NCBI RefSeq assembly: GCF_012277075.1
Contig: NZ_JAAXMT010000008.1
Span: 62,001-126,000 of the forward strand
Direction of reading: 5' to 3'
DNA from: Streptococcus alactolyticus
GTDB taxonomy: Bacteria > Bacillota > Bacilli > Lactobacillales > Streptococcaceae
Length of the DNA: 64,000 nt
Of this stretch, positions 52,542 through 60,130 are shown piece by piece (the first letter of the stretch is position 1; each line of letters begins with the position of its first letter). The notes beneath the pieces are model-generated. The model was not told the DNA's origin. It ran no database searches and saw only the letters and a list, made by a program, of their open reading frames with translations. A program made the translations under genes and the position numbers.

Positions 52542-53804
52542 ATGAAGGTAAAAAAATTACTTTTGGGATTTGGAATTTTAGCGCTAGCAAGTACATTTTT
52601 AGTTGCTTGTTCACAACAAGAATCACAAAAAGTGACCACGATTGAAGTATTCTCGCAAAAGCCTGAGACAAAAGATGTACTACAGAGTATTATCAATGAC
52701 TTTGAGAAAGACAATAAGGATATAAAGGTAAAATTTACTAATGTTCCTAATCCAGGTGAAATGTTAAAATCACGTGTCTTTGTTAATAAAACTCCAGATA
52801 TTGTTCACTTATTCCCTATTAATACTGAATTTAAAATGTGGGCTAAAAAAGGTCTATTTGAAGACTTGTCCAATGAATCTTTCATGAAACGTCTTAAACC
52901 GGGAACTGCTGATAGTTATGCTATTGATGGAAAAGAGTATACTATTCCTTTGAATGTAAATGGTTATGGTTTCTTCTACAATGCAACAAAATTTAAAGAG
53001 TTGGGACTAAAAGAACCAACAACGTATGCAGAGTTTAAAGACTTAATTAAAACAATCAAAGCTAAAGGAGAGGTGCCATTCGCTTTATCTCTGTCATCTG
53101 CTGATTCTTGGACATTGAAGGGCTACGGCCAAATTGCATGGGTATTAGGAAATGGTGGTAGTAGTAAAAAAGCACAAGACTATCTTAGATATTCATCATT
53201 ATCAAGTATTAATCCACAAGATAAAATTTTTAAAGAAACATTAAACTATCTGGATTTAATCAGAGAAAATGGTCAGCCGAATGCTTCTGGTGCGTCTTAT
53301 AATGATGCTATTACAGCTTTTGATACCGAGCAAGCTTTGATATTACCACAAGGGATTTGGGCTTTGCCAGCTATTAATCAACAAAACCCTAAGTTTGAGA
53401 TTAAGAGTTTTGCTTTTCCAGGTGAACAGCCAGGACAAGAAAAAATCGCTGGCTCAGCAGACTTGGCTTACTCTATCTCAGCCAAATCTCCTCACAAGAA
53501 AGAAGCTAAACGATTTTTAGAATACCTTACTCGCCCTGAAGTTTTCCAAAAATACTATGATGTTGATGGTTCTCCAACGACGATTAAGGGAGTTAAAGAA
53601 AATAAAAAATTTGCAGCAACTCAAGGTATTACAAAATATGCCTTTACAGATCAACGCTTTGACTGGTTACACAAAGACTGGGATAGTGCTGATGAATTTG
53701 ATTCTTTAACCTCTAACTATGAACGTAGTGGTGATACTAATCAATTAGCTCAACAATTGAATGCTTTCTTCAATCCAATGAAAGAAAAAGATAAGGAGAG
53801 ATAG
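52542..53804 (+). CDS. Sugar-binding lipoprotein of the island ABC transporter (SusX/MsmE-like)
   Basis: 420 residues. The signal peptide ends in a lipobox LVACSQQ (Cys about residue 23), so it is a membrane-anchored lipoprotein. It is an extracellular family 1 sugar-binding protein, with a C-terminal region closely resembling the fragment at 1-360 (KYYDVDGSP, FFNPMK). Start 52542 follows AAAGGATG; an in-frame ATG at 52488 lies within the preceding gene. Probably binds sucrose or short fructo-oligosaccharides. Confidence 0.88.
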   Translation: MKVKKLLLGFGILALASTFLVACSQQESQKVTTIEVFSQKPETKDVLQSIINDFEKDNKDIKVKFTNVPNPGEMLKSRVFVNKTPDIVHLFPINTEFKMWAKKGLFEDLSNESFMKRLKPGTADSYAIDGKEYTIPLNVNGYGFFYNATKFKELGLKEPTTYAEFKDLIKTIKAKGEVPFALSLSSADSWTLKGYGQIAWVLGNGGSSKKAQDYLRYSSLSSINPQDKIFKETLNYLDLIRENGQPNASGASYNDAITAFDTEQALILPQGIWALPAINQQNPKFEIKSFAFPGEQPGQEKIAGSADLAYSISAKSPHKKEAKRFLEYLTRPEVFQKYYDVDGSPTTIKGVKENKKFAATQGITKYAFTDQRFDWLHKDWDSADEFDSLTSNYERSGDTNQLAQQLNAFFNPMKEKDKER

Positions 53805-53805
53805 T

Positions 53806-54696
53806 ATGAGTGAGAAAAAACGCCCCTTTAATCAGGTTTGGTCTAAATACTGGCCTTACTTATTTGTCATAGTTCCCTTATTGTTACAGTTAATTTTCTT
53901 TTTTTACCCAGTTTTGAAAGGTTTCTTATATTCTTTTACGAACTGGTCTAGCGGTATTCCAGGAGACTATGAATTTATCGGTTTAAGAAATTATATCCAA
54001 GCCTTCCAAGATCCTAAATTTCTTAAAAGTATTAGTTTCACGGTTCTATTTACATTTATTATTATAGCTGGTTCTATTGTATTTGGGATTTTGATTGCTA
54101 GAGCTCTAAATCACAAATTTAGAGGACAATCTTTCTTTAGAGCAACCTTCTTCTTCCCAGCGGTTTTATCTACGGTTACCATTGGTATGATTTTTTCTAA
54201 AATCTTTAACTATGGTATTGTGGGCCTAGGACATAGTTTACACATCCCATTTTTACAAGAAAACCTTTTGATGAATGAAAAGACCACAGTTTTAGCCGTT
54301 TGTTTTGTAGCTCTATGGCAATGGGTGGCTATGCCAGTTGTTATTTTCTTAGCTGGTCTTCAAAGTATTCCTCAAGAAATTATTGAAGCAGCCGAAGTTG
54401 ATGGGGCAAGTAAATGGAGCACTTTTTGGAATATTGAAATTCCTTTTATCCTTCCAAGTTTGTCAATCGTCTTTATCACAGCTCTAAAAAATGGTATTAC
54501 TGCCTTTGATAATATTTTGGTACTGACAGCTGGTGGACCAAATGATAAGACTTACTCTCTTGGGCTCTTTATTTATGATGCAGCCTTTAAGAAAATGGCT
54601 TATGGTTATGGTTCAGCGATTGCAATCATTCTCTTTGTAATCATTGTTATTCTTTCAATCATTCAAATGAAGATATCTAAGAAGTTTGAAATTTAG
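53806..54696 (+). CDS. Sugar ABC permease 1 of the island operon
   Basis: 296 residues, six membrane helices, EAA loop EIIEAAEVDGASKWSTFWNIEIPFILPS. It starts one base after the binding-protein stop codon region, with AAGGAGAGATAGT as ribosome-binding site. Paralogue of the permease at 373-1239. Confidence 0.9.
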   Translation: MSEKKRPFNQVWSKYWPYLFVIVPLLLQLIFFFYPVLKGFLYSFTNWSSGIPGDYEFIGLRNYIQAFQDPKFLKSISFTVLFTFIIIAGSIVFGILIARALNHKFRGQSFFRATFFFPAVLSTVTIGMIFSKIFNYGIVGLGHSLHIPFLQENLLMNEKTTVLAVCFVALWQWVAMPVVIFLAGLQSIPQEIIEAAEVDGASKWSTFWNIEIPFILPSLSIVFITALKNGITAFDNILVLTAGGPNDKTYSLGLFIYDAAFKKMAYGYGSAIAIILFVIIVILSIIQMKISKKFEI

Positions 54697-54705
54697 GAGC
54701 GACAT

Positions 54706-55533
54706 ATGAAAAAATTTCTAGAGAAAATCCCCAACACTCTCTTATTAGGGATTGGTGCGATATTAATTTTTATTCCCATGTATCTGACCTTGGTTAACTC
54801 TTTTAAAGATAATCAACAGATTACCCAGCATTTCTTTTCTTTACCAAATCCTTTGACCCTGGATAATTTTGCTAAATTATTCAAAGAAGGGATTACTGTA
54901 TTCTATGGAAATTCCCTACTCATTACAATTGTTTCTTTGTTATTGATTATCATTTTTGTACCCATGGCAGCCTTCTCTATCGCGCGTAATATGAGTAAGA
55001 AAATGATTTTCTCAATTCTTTATGGCTTGATGATCATTGGGATTTTCATTCCTTTCCAAGTTCTTATGATTCCAGTAACTCAACAAATGGGACAGATGGG
55101 TTTGCACAATACACTAGGTCTAATCATTCTGTATATCACTTTTGCGATTCCTCAGACCTTGTTCCTTTATGTAGGTTATATTAAATTGTCTATCCCAGTT
55201 AGTCTGGATGAAGCAGCCTCTATTGATGGTGCTGGTAAAGTTAAGACTTACTTTTCTATCATGTTCCCAATGATGAAACCAATGCATGCAACCGCTATTA
55301 TTTTGAATGGTTTGTGGATTTGGAATGACTTCATGCTTCCGTTACTTATGTTAAATGATAATGATAAAGCCTGGACTTTGCCACTGTTCCAATACAATTT
55401 CCAAGGAACTTACTCAACAGACTTTGGACCAAGCTTTGCAGGTTACTTTGTTGGTCTAGTCTCTATCACTATTGTCTATCTATTCTTCCAAAAATCAATT
55501 ATTTCTGGAATGAGTAATGGTGCGGTTAAATAA
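54706..55533 (+). CDS. Sugar ABC permease 2 of the island operon
   Basis: 275 residues with EAA loop SLDEAASIDGAGKVKTYFSIMFPMMKP and the tail FQKSIISGMSNGAVK, very like the permease at 1253-2086. Pairs with permease 1. The ATPase gene that should follow is destroyed (see 55600). Confidence 0.9.
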   Translation: MKKFLEKIPNTLLLGIGAILIFIPMYLTLVNSFKDNQQITQHFFSLPNPLTLDNFAKLFKEGITVFYGNSLLITIVSLLLIIIFVPMAAFSIARNMSKKMIFSILYGLMIIGIFIPFQVLMIPVTQQMGQMGLHNTLGLIILYITFAIPQTLFLYVGYIKLSIPVSLDEAASIDGAGKVKTYFSIMFPMMKPMHATAIILNGLWIWNDFMLPLLMLNDNDKAWTLPLFQYNFQGTYSTDFGPSFAGYFVGLVSITIVYLFFQKSIISGMSNGAVK

Positions 55534-55599
55534 GGGAAAATTAGAGAGATTAATCTTCCAAAATGCTTACTAAATTTATCTGATAAGAGGAGTTAATCA

Positions 55600-55698
55600 A
55601 TGGTTGAATTAAATTTAAATCATATTTATAAAAAATATTCTAATGCGAAACATTATTCTGTGGAAGATTTTAATCTAGATATTAAGGATAAAGAGTGA
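55600..55698 (+). pseudogene. ABC transporter ATPase (MsmK/UgpC-like) truncated by IS3 copy B
   Basis: Behind AGAGGAG the frame reads MVELNLNHIYKKYSNAKHYSVEDFNLDIKDKE and stops at TGA, the first three bases of the IS (55696). This is the beginning of a sugar-importer ATPase; the Walker A and everything after are gone. The transporter therefore needs a shared ATPase from elsewhere in the genome. Confidence 0.85.
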
Positions 55699-55765
55699 AT
55701 AGGTTACACTAAACTAGACAGAATTTATAAAGTGTTCTACACTTGAACCAATAAAGGAGAAAATT

Positions 55766-56056
55766 ATGTCTAGAAAACCACGTCGTCACTTTACGGATGA
55801 TTTTAAGCAACAAATTGTTGATCTTCACCAAGCAGGAAGAAAACGCAGTGAACTCATTCAAGAATATGACTTAACCCCATCTACTTTTGATAAGTGGGTA
55901 AAACAAGCAAGAACGACTGGATCGTTTAAGTCGGTTGATAATCTGACAGATGAACAACGTGAACTGATTGCCCTTAGAAAACGAAACAAAGAATTGGAAA
56001 TGCAGGTAGACATCCTAAAGCAAGCAGCGGTGATTATGGCACAAAAAGGGAAGTAA
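55766..56056 (+). CDS. IS3-family transposase OrfA (copy B)
   Basis: 96 residues, identical to the OrfA of copy A: helix-turn-helix plus C-terminal zipper. The AAAAAGGG run at its end (about 56043) is a likely -1 slippage site leading into OrfB. Confidence 0.9.
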   Translation: MSRKPRRHFTDDFKQQIVDLHQAGRKRSELIQEYDLTPSTFDKWVKQARTTGSFKSVDNLTDEQRELIALRKRNKELEMQVDILKQAAVIMAQKGK

Positions 56057-56091
56057 TCACTGCTAACAAGGATAAATACAGTGTTTCAGCT

Positions 56092-56871
56092 ATGTGTCGC
56101 CTGCTAGGAATACCTCGGTCTAGCTACTACTATAAGGCAGCTGACCTTGTTGCTGAGTCAGAGCTTGAAGCGTCCGTTGAGAAGATTTTTTTAGAGAATC
56201 AGAAGCGCTATGGAGCTAGAAAAATCAAGCAAAAGCTGGAGCAAGAAGGGGTCACGGTATCACGCCGTCGTATTCGCCGCGTGATGAAACGACTAAATCT
56301 AGTGTCTCTCTATCAAGAAGCTGCTTTTAAACCTTATTCCAAGGGAAAAAATGAGGCACCAATCCCCAACCACCTCGACCGTCAGTTTGATGCCAAGAAT
56401 CCCTTAGAGGCCATCGTTACCGATCTTACCTATGTTCGTGTCAAGAACCGCTGGGCTTATGTTTGCTTCATTATCGACCTCTATAATCGTGAAATTATAG
56501 GATTGTCAGTTGGTTGGCATAAGACAGCAGAACTGGTTAAGCAAGCCATCCAGAGTATTCCTTACGCTCTGACGAAAGTAAATCTATTTCACTCAGATCG
56601 TGGCAAGGAATTTGATAATCAGCTGATTGATGAGATGCTTGAAGCTTTTGATATTACTCGCTCGTTAAGCCAAGCTGGCTGTCCTTACGATAACGCTGTA
56701 GCAGAAAGTACTTACTGTGCTTTTAAAATCGAATTTATTAACCAAGAAAGTTTCCGTACGCTTGAGGAATTAGCTGCCAAAACGAGAGATTATGTCCATT
56801 GGTGGAACTATCATCGGATTCATGGCAGTCTCAATTACCAAACACCAATGGCTATTCGACTCATCGCTTAG
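56092..56871 (+). CDS. IS3-family transposase OrfB (copy B)
   Basis: 259 residues, identical to copy A, with DDE residues intact. The OrfB frame is open upstream of this ATG (…REVITANKDKYSVSAMCRLL), which fits synthesis as an OrfAB frameshift fusion. Confidence 0.9.
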   Translation: MCRLLGIPRSSYYYKAADLVAESELEASVEKIFLENQKRYGARKIKQKLEQEGVTVSRRRIRRVMKRLNLVSLYQEAAFKPYSKGKNEAPIPNHLDRQFDAKNPLEAIVTDLTYVRVKNRWAYVCFIIDLYNREIIGLSVGWHKTAELVKQAIQSIPYALTKVNLFHSDRGKEFDNQLIDEMLEAFDITRSLSQAGCPYDNAVAESTYCAFKIEFINQESFRTLEELAAKTRDYVHWWNYHRIHGSLNYQTPMAIRLIA

Positions 56872-56916
56872 AAAAACACTTTATAAAAATTGTACAGAAA
56901 AGTGTTGCCTTTTCAA

Positions 56917-57345
56917 ACAACACTAGTGAACAGTAAAATTCAATCATTAAAGGAAGAACGTAACGCCGATAAATTACGAAATACTTATGATGAAATTGTA
57001 AATGAGTTGCTTTCGGAACGAGAACAGGCAATCAGAATTGCTCAGGCATATAAAGAAGAATATGAAAAAGTACATATTGATGATAAAGATATTGAGTATT
57101 TGCACAATACTTTAGAACGGGTTATTTCTCTGCTATCTTCATTTACTAGTGTTGAAGATGGGAAAGAAGATTCAATGAAACAATTAGTTGCTTTACTGAA
57201 CAAGGATACTTTAAAGACTATGCAATTATTGGGATTTAATTACAAGGAGGCAATAGGAGAACCTCTAACGGGGGTTTGTTCAAATGCTATAAGAAATAAA
57301 TTAGGAGGTCTATCATCTAAGAAAAACGTACGTAACAAAAAATAA
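56917..57345 (+). pseudogene. C-terminal fragment of an unrecognised island protein, cut by IS3 copy B
   Basis: The frame emerges from the IS end as TTLVNSKIQSLKEERNADKLRNTYDEIVNELLSEREQAIRIAQAYKEEYEKV..., about 142 residues, rich in Lys/Glu and probably helical or coiled-coil at first, then ending GGLSSKKNVRNKK. I do not recognise the family. The N-terminus is lost. It is the last coding sequence before the right end of island 2. Confidence 0.55.
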
Positions 57346-57354
57346 TTTAACTAA

Positions 57355-57417
57355 TGGTGTGAACTTTTAGTATTTATCAGCTCAATTCTTTGTAATTTTG
57401 GGGTAAAATTCACACCA
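57355..57417. repeat. Right-end integrase-type repeats of island 2
   Basis: TTCACACCA in inverse orientation at 57355-57363 and direct at 57409-57417. They match the four copies at the left end. The whole stretch 57352-57571 is collinear with 63427-63646 at the end of island 3. Confidence 0.65.
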
Positions 57418-57520
57418 TTCAGATAAAATTAGTTGAAATTGATTGAAATAACACTTTCAGAAAAGCGTAGAAATGCTTGATATTAAAGACTTTTGAAATT
57501 TAGTCAAACAAAAGTTGTTC

Positions 57521-57571
57521 AAACCAGGTCTTAAGAAAGCTCGTAAAGCTTCACAATTCTCAAAACGTTAA
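57521..57571 (+). repeat. rpsI 3'-end direct repeat DR3
   Basis: Again encodes [16 protein letters not shown] plus stop; it differs from DR1 at four synonymous positions. Junction of island 2 and island 3. Confidence 0.85.
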
Positions 57572-57595
57572 TCAACTCGATTACATCAACATTTC

Positions 57596-57632
57596 AAGAC
57601 ATTCAAGATTTTTATCTTGGGTGTCTTTTTTT
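57596..57632 (+). terminator. rpsI-type terminator after DR3
   Basis: AAGACATTCAAGAT / ATCTTGGGTGTCTT plus T-run, and the bases between DR3 and the hairpin, resemble the natural rpsI terminator at 38490. From here to about 57965 I see no gene, only short hairpins (e.g. ATCACTC...GAGTGAT near 57742). Confidence 0.8.
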
Positions 57633-57984
57633 GCTCGAAAATCAAAAGTTTCCCTGAAAATTTCCCTTAGCTCTTTTTGATTATTCGGAAGGCTGTTTCG
57701 TAAAAAAAGAGTGCAATGCGCACTTACACATCACTCTAAAAACGAGTGATGTAATGGCTAAAAATCGTGTATCAGAAGTTGCTTATCGCAACAACAAAAT
57801 TTCATGCTAGTAGCGTCTCTTAAATGAGTGAGTCTTTGTTTAAATTTGTGATACATTTTTCTGATCCATCAAGAACTTCCTCAAAGATAAAATGCCCCAG
57901 CGCTTATTCCTTAATCGCCCTTTGTCATTGATTTTGTAATAAGAATTGCGTCCTATTCGGTTACAATCCTCACAACAAAATAGA

Positions 57985-58290
57985 CTATATAAAACCATAA
58001 ATACTGCAAGCTATCACATTGTAATACAAGAACGAAGTGATAAAATGATGTATTGTCAGATCTGAACGAATGCTTCCGATACCCTTAAGATAATCGTTCA
58101 TCATTCGGTATCCAGGAACTCCATTTTCGCGGTGGTAGATTTCAACAATTTTACGTTGAATCTCTGCCTTTTCCTGACGATAAGCATGTTTTTTGTTTTT
58201 AAGATAATTATAGTAAGCATTTGGACAGATGTTCATTCTTCTAAGAAGCCATCTGACCCCAAATGTCTGTTGATATTTCTAGATGAACTG
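57985..58290 (-). pseudogene. OrfB transposase fragment (IS3 family)
   Basis: Reads KYQQTFGVRWLLRRMNICPNAYYNYLKNKKHAYRQEKAEIQRKIVEIYHRENGVPGYRMMNDYLKGIGSIRSDLTIHHF, the usual N-terminal HTH_21-like region of IS3 OrfB, then unrelated sequence. The DDE domain is missing, so it is inactive. Confidence 0.7.
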
Positions 58291-58298
58291 GTACTGAG

Positions 58299-58586
58299 CT
58301 AATCGATTTCCTTCGCAAAGAATGCTGCCGCTTTTTTTAAAAAATCATTTTCCTTTTTGAGTTCTTCAATTTCTTTGCGTAGCTTTTTTGCAACTTCGTA
58401 TGAATCAGATTCTTCCCGTTTTGTTGAGCTGTTATCACATTCTTTGCGGTATTGCTGTAACCAGTATGTCAGTGTGCCTTGTCCAAGATTATATTCTTCG
58501 GTCAGGCTTTTCTTGGTTCGTCCCTCTTCCAGATAGAGGCGAAGAACCTTTTGTTTGAGCTCAGGCTCGTAACGATTGTTTGTCAT
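58299..58586 (-). CDS. IS3-family OrfA transposase of the degenerate element
   Basis: 95 residues: helix-turn-helix (YEPELKQKVLRLYLEEGRTKKSLTEEYNLGQGTLTYWLQQYRKE) and a Leu/Lys/Glu zipper (EVAKKLRKEIEELKKENDFLKKAAAFFAKEID). Complete on its own, but without a working OrfB it cannot transpose. Confidence 0.8.
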   Translation of the reverse strand: MTNNRYEPELKQKVLRLYLEEGRTKKSLTEEYNLGQGTLTYWLQQYRKECDNSSTKREESDSYEVAKKLRKEIEELKKENDFLKKAAAFFAKEID

Positions 58587-58666
58587 TGTAACATCTCCTT
58601 GGATTATGTATGTATTTTACCAAACTATACACAGGTGTTACAACTTAATTATATCAGATCAGGGAA

Positions 58667-59221
58667 ATGCTAGTAAATTTAAAAGCTGGCGTAAGTGTAA
58701 ATTCTAGTGATTATGATACAGGCTATTTTATATTAAAAACATCAGCAATAAAAATGGGAAATATTGATTTACTTGAAGTAAAATCAATTGTTTCAGAGGA
58801 AGTTGCTAGGGCTAAAACACCATTAATAAAAAATTCAATTATTATCAGTCGTATGAATACACCAGAATTAGTTGGTGCTTCTGGATTAGTTAGAGAAAGT
58901 ATAGATAATATTTTTCTGCCAGATAGATTATGGCAAGGTCAAGTTGCTGGAAATTTTAGTCCCGAATGGTTAATACAATCTATAAATATAGCAGCTAACA
59001 TAAAAAAAATACGTGATCTTGCTACAGGAACTAGTGGGAGTATGAAAAATATTTCTAAAAAGTCAATGCTAGATTTAATTATTAATGTTCCTACATTGGA
59101 AGAACAACAAAAAATAGGTTCATTCTTCAAACAGCTAGACGAGACTATCGCTCTTCATCAACGTAAATTAGAGTTGCTTAAGGAACAGAAAAAAGGCTTC
59201 TTACAGAAAATGTTTGTTTAG
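58667..59221 (+). pseudogene. Type I restriction specificity subunit HsdS, C-terminal half
   Basis: About 184 residues: one target-recognition domain ([26 protein letters not shown]...[10 protein letters not shown]...[50 protein letters not shown]) and the C-terminal conserved helix ([23 protein letters not shown]). The first recognition domain is missing upstream, where the IS3 debris lies. No hsdM or hsdR is in the window. It may survive as a half-subunit or as a donor for phase-variable shuffling. Confidence 0.75.
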
Positions 59222-59261
59222 GGTCTATAATTATATAATAACCCCTAATAAACGCTATAAA

Positions 59262-59308
59262 AACAGCCCTTATAATCTTAAGAGTAGATTATAGGGGCTG
59301 TTTTTTTT
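59262..59308 (+). terminator. Terminator after the hsdS fragment
   Basis: ACAGCCCTTATAATCT / AGATTATAGGGGCTGT with a 7-base loop and eight T residues. Confidence 0.85.
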
Positions 59309-59363
59309 GTTTAGTGGTACAATAGATAATGTATAGAGTATAATTATATTTGAGGAGATACAA

Positions 59364-59389
59364 ATGAAAAAAAGAATTACTATATTTTC
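59364..59389 (+). pseudogene. Start of an unknown gene cut by an IS1216 end
   Basis: GAGGAG then ATGAAAAAAAGAATTACTAT, encoding MKKRITIF, the usual beginning of a signal peptide, with a TATAAT-like -10 at about 59340. Eight codons later it meets the IS1216 terminus at 59390. Confidence 0.5.
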
Positions 59390-59469
59390 GGTTCTGTTGC
59401 AAAGTTTTAAATCTACTATCAAATAAGGTAGAATAATAGAAAAAGATAGCAGGAGGAATGACGATGAAT
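59390..59469 (+). mobile_element. 80-bp IS1216 terminus carrying the transposase promoter and ribosome-binding site
   Basis: Begins with the IS1216 inverted repeat GGTTCTGTTGCAAAG and matches the reverse complement of the end of the complete IS1216 (63024 down to 62945) with one difference by eye. The match runs through AGGAGGAATGACGATGAAT, i.e. the transposase ribosome-binding site and first codons, then switches to folE. Confidence 0.85.
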
Positions 59470-60117
59470 GAAGATTATAATGAAGACCGCTATAGCGAAG
59501 AAAATTTATTAGAAAGTAATTTTCCCAACTTAAATAAAAATTCTTCCCAATTTCAAGAAAAACTAGAAGATGTTCATGAAATAGAGAACGCCTTAAAAAC
59601 CTTAATGACCTTGTGTGGACAAGACGAAAAAAATCCTGATTTAGATAAAACACCGTTTAGAGTAGTCAAAGCTTTTCTAGAATATACGACAGGTTACAGG
59701 GAAGACCCAGCTTCTCATTTAGAAAAAACCTTTGATATTACCCAAAATGATCCGATTATTGTGAAAGATATAGAATTTTATTCCATGTGTGAACACCATT
59801 TTGCTCCTTTTTTTGGAGTGGCTCATGTGGCTTACATTCCTAATAAAAAAGTAACAGGATTATCTAAAATTGCTCGAGTAGTAGAAGGTTACGCCAGACG
59901 TTTTCAAGTGCAAGAAAGATTGACCAATCAAATTGCCGATGCTATTGAGTCAGTTTTAGAATCACGTGGTGTAATGGTGGCGATTGAAGCGAAACATTTA
60001 TGCGTTTCAAGTCGCGGGGCAAAAAAAGAAGAAGCGAAAACTTTTACCCTAGTAAGCCGGGGTGTCTATCGGGACAATCCTGCGTTACGTTCAGAGTTTA
60101 TGATGGCCATTAAGTGA
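59458..60117 (+). CDS. folE: GTP cyclohydrolase I, fused to IS1216 initiation signals
   Basis: Converts GTP to 7,8-dihydroneopterin triphosphate, the first step to folates and other pterins. 219 residues. Zinc site: Cys and His in [12 protein letters not shown] (about residues 109-120) and Cys in KHLCVSSRG (about 179-187); the catalytic His lies in the same motifs. Residues 1-45 are an acidic extension ([22 protein letters not shown]...) before the family core. The first four residues, MTMN, are those of the IS1216 transposase, so translation starts on captured IS signals. An SDR gene follows 13 bases later. Confidence 0.9.
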   Translation: MTMNEDYNEDRYSEENLLESNFPNLNKNSSQFQEKLEDVHEIENALKTLMTLCGQDEKNPDLDKTPFRVVKAFLEYTTGYREDPASHLEKTFDITQNDPIIVKDIEFYSMCEHHFAPFFGVAHVAYIPNKKVTGLSKIARVVEGYARRFQVQERLTNQIADAIESVLESRGVMVAIEAKHLCVSSRGAKKEEAKTFTLVSRGVYRDNPALRSEFMMAIK

Positions 60118-60130
60118 GGAGGTAGGGAAG

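Larger units (their letters stand above)
55696..56915 (+). mobile_element. IS3-family insertion sequence, copy B (1220 bp)
   Basis: Same length and ends (TGAATAGGTTACAC...GTGTTGCCTTTTCA) as copy A but in the opposite orientation. With copy A it brackets the sucrose operon. The flanking trinucleotides do not match, so no target duplication is visible. Confidence 0.9.
57985..58600 (-). mobile_element. Degenerate IS3-family element (OrfA intact, OrfB truncated)
   Basis: OrfA and the first third of OrfB remain; the OrfB frame carries a stop (TAG on the minus strand at 58279-58281) upstream of FGVRWLLRRMNICPNAYYNYLKN and is lost after about 58035. The element is unrelated to IS3 copies A and B. 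It lies between DR3 and an hsdS fragment. Confidence 0.7.

Noticed and set aside
44794..56915. Inversion of the sucrose block between the two inverted IS3 copies
   Set aside because: The integrase frame is contiguous across copy A once the IS is removed, so both flanks of copy A are original.
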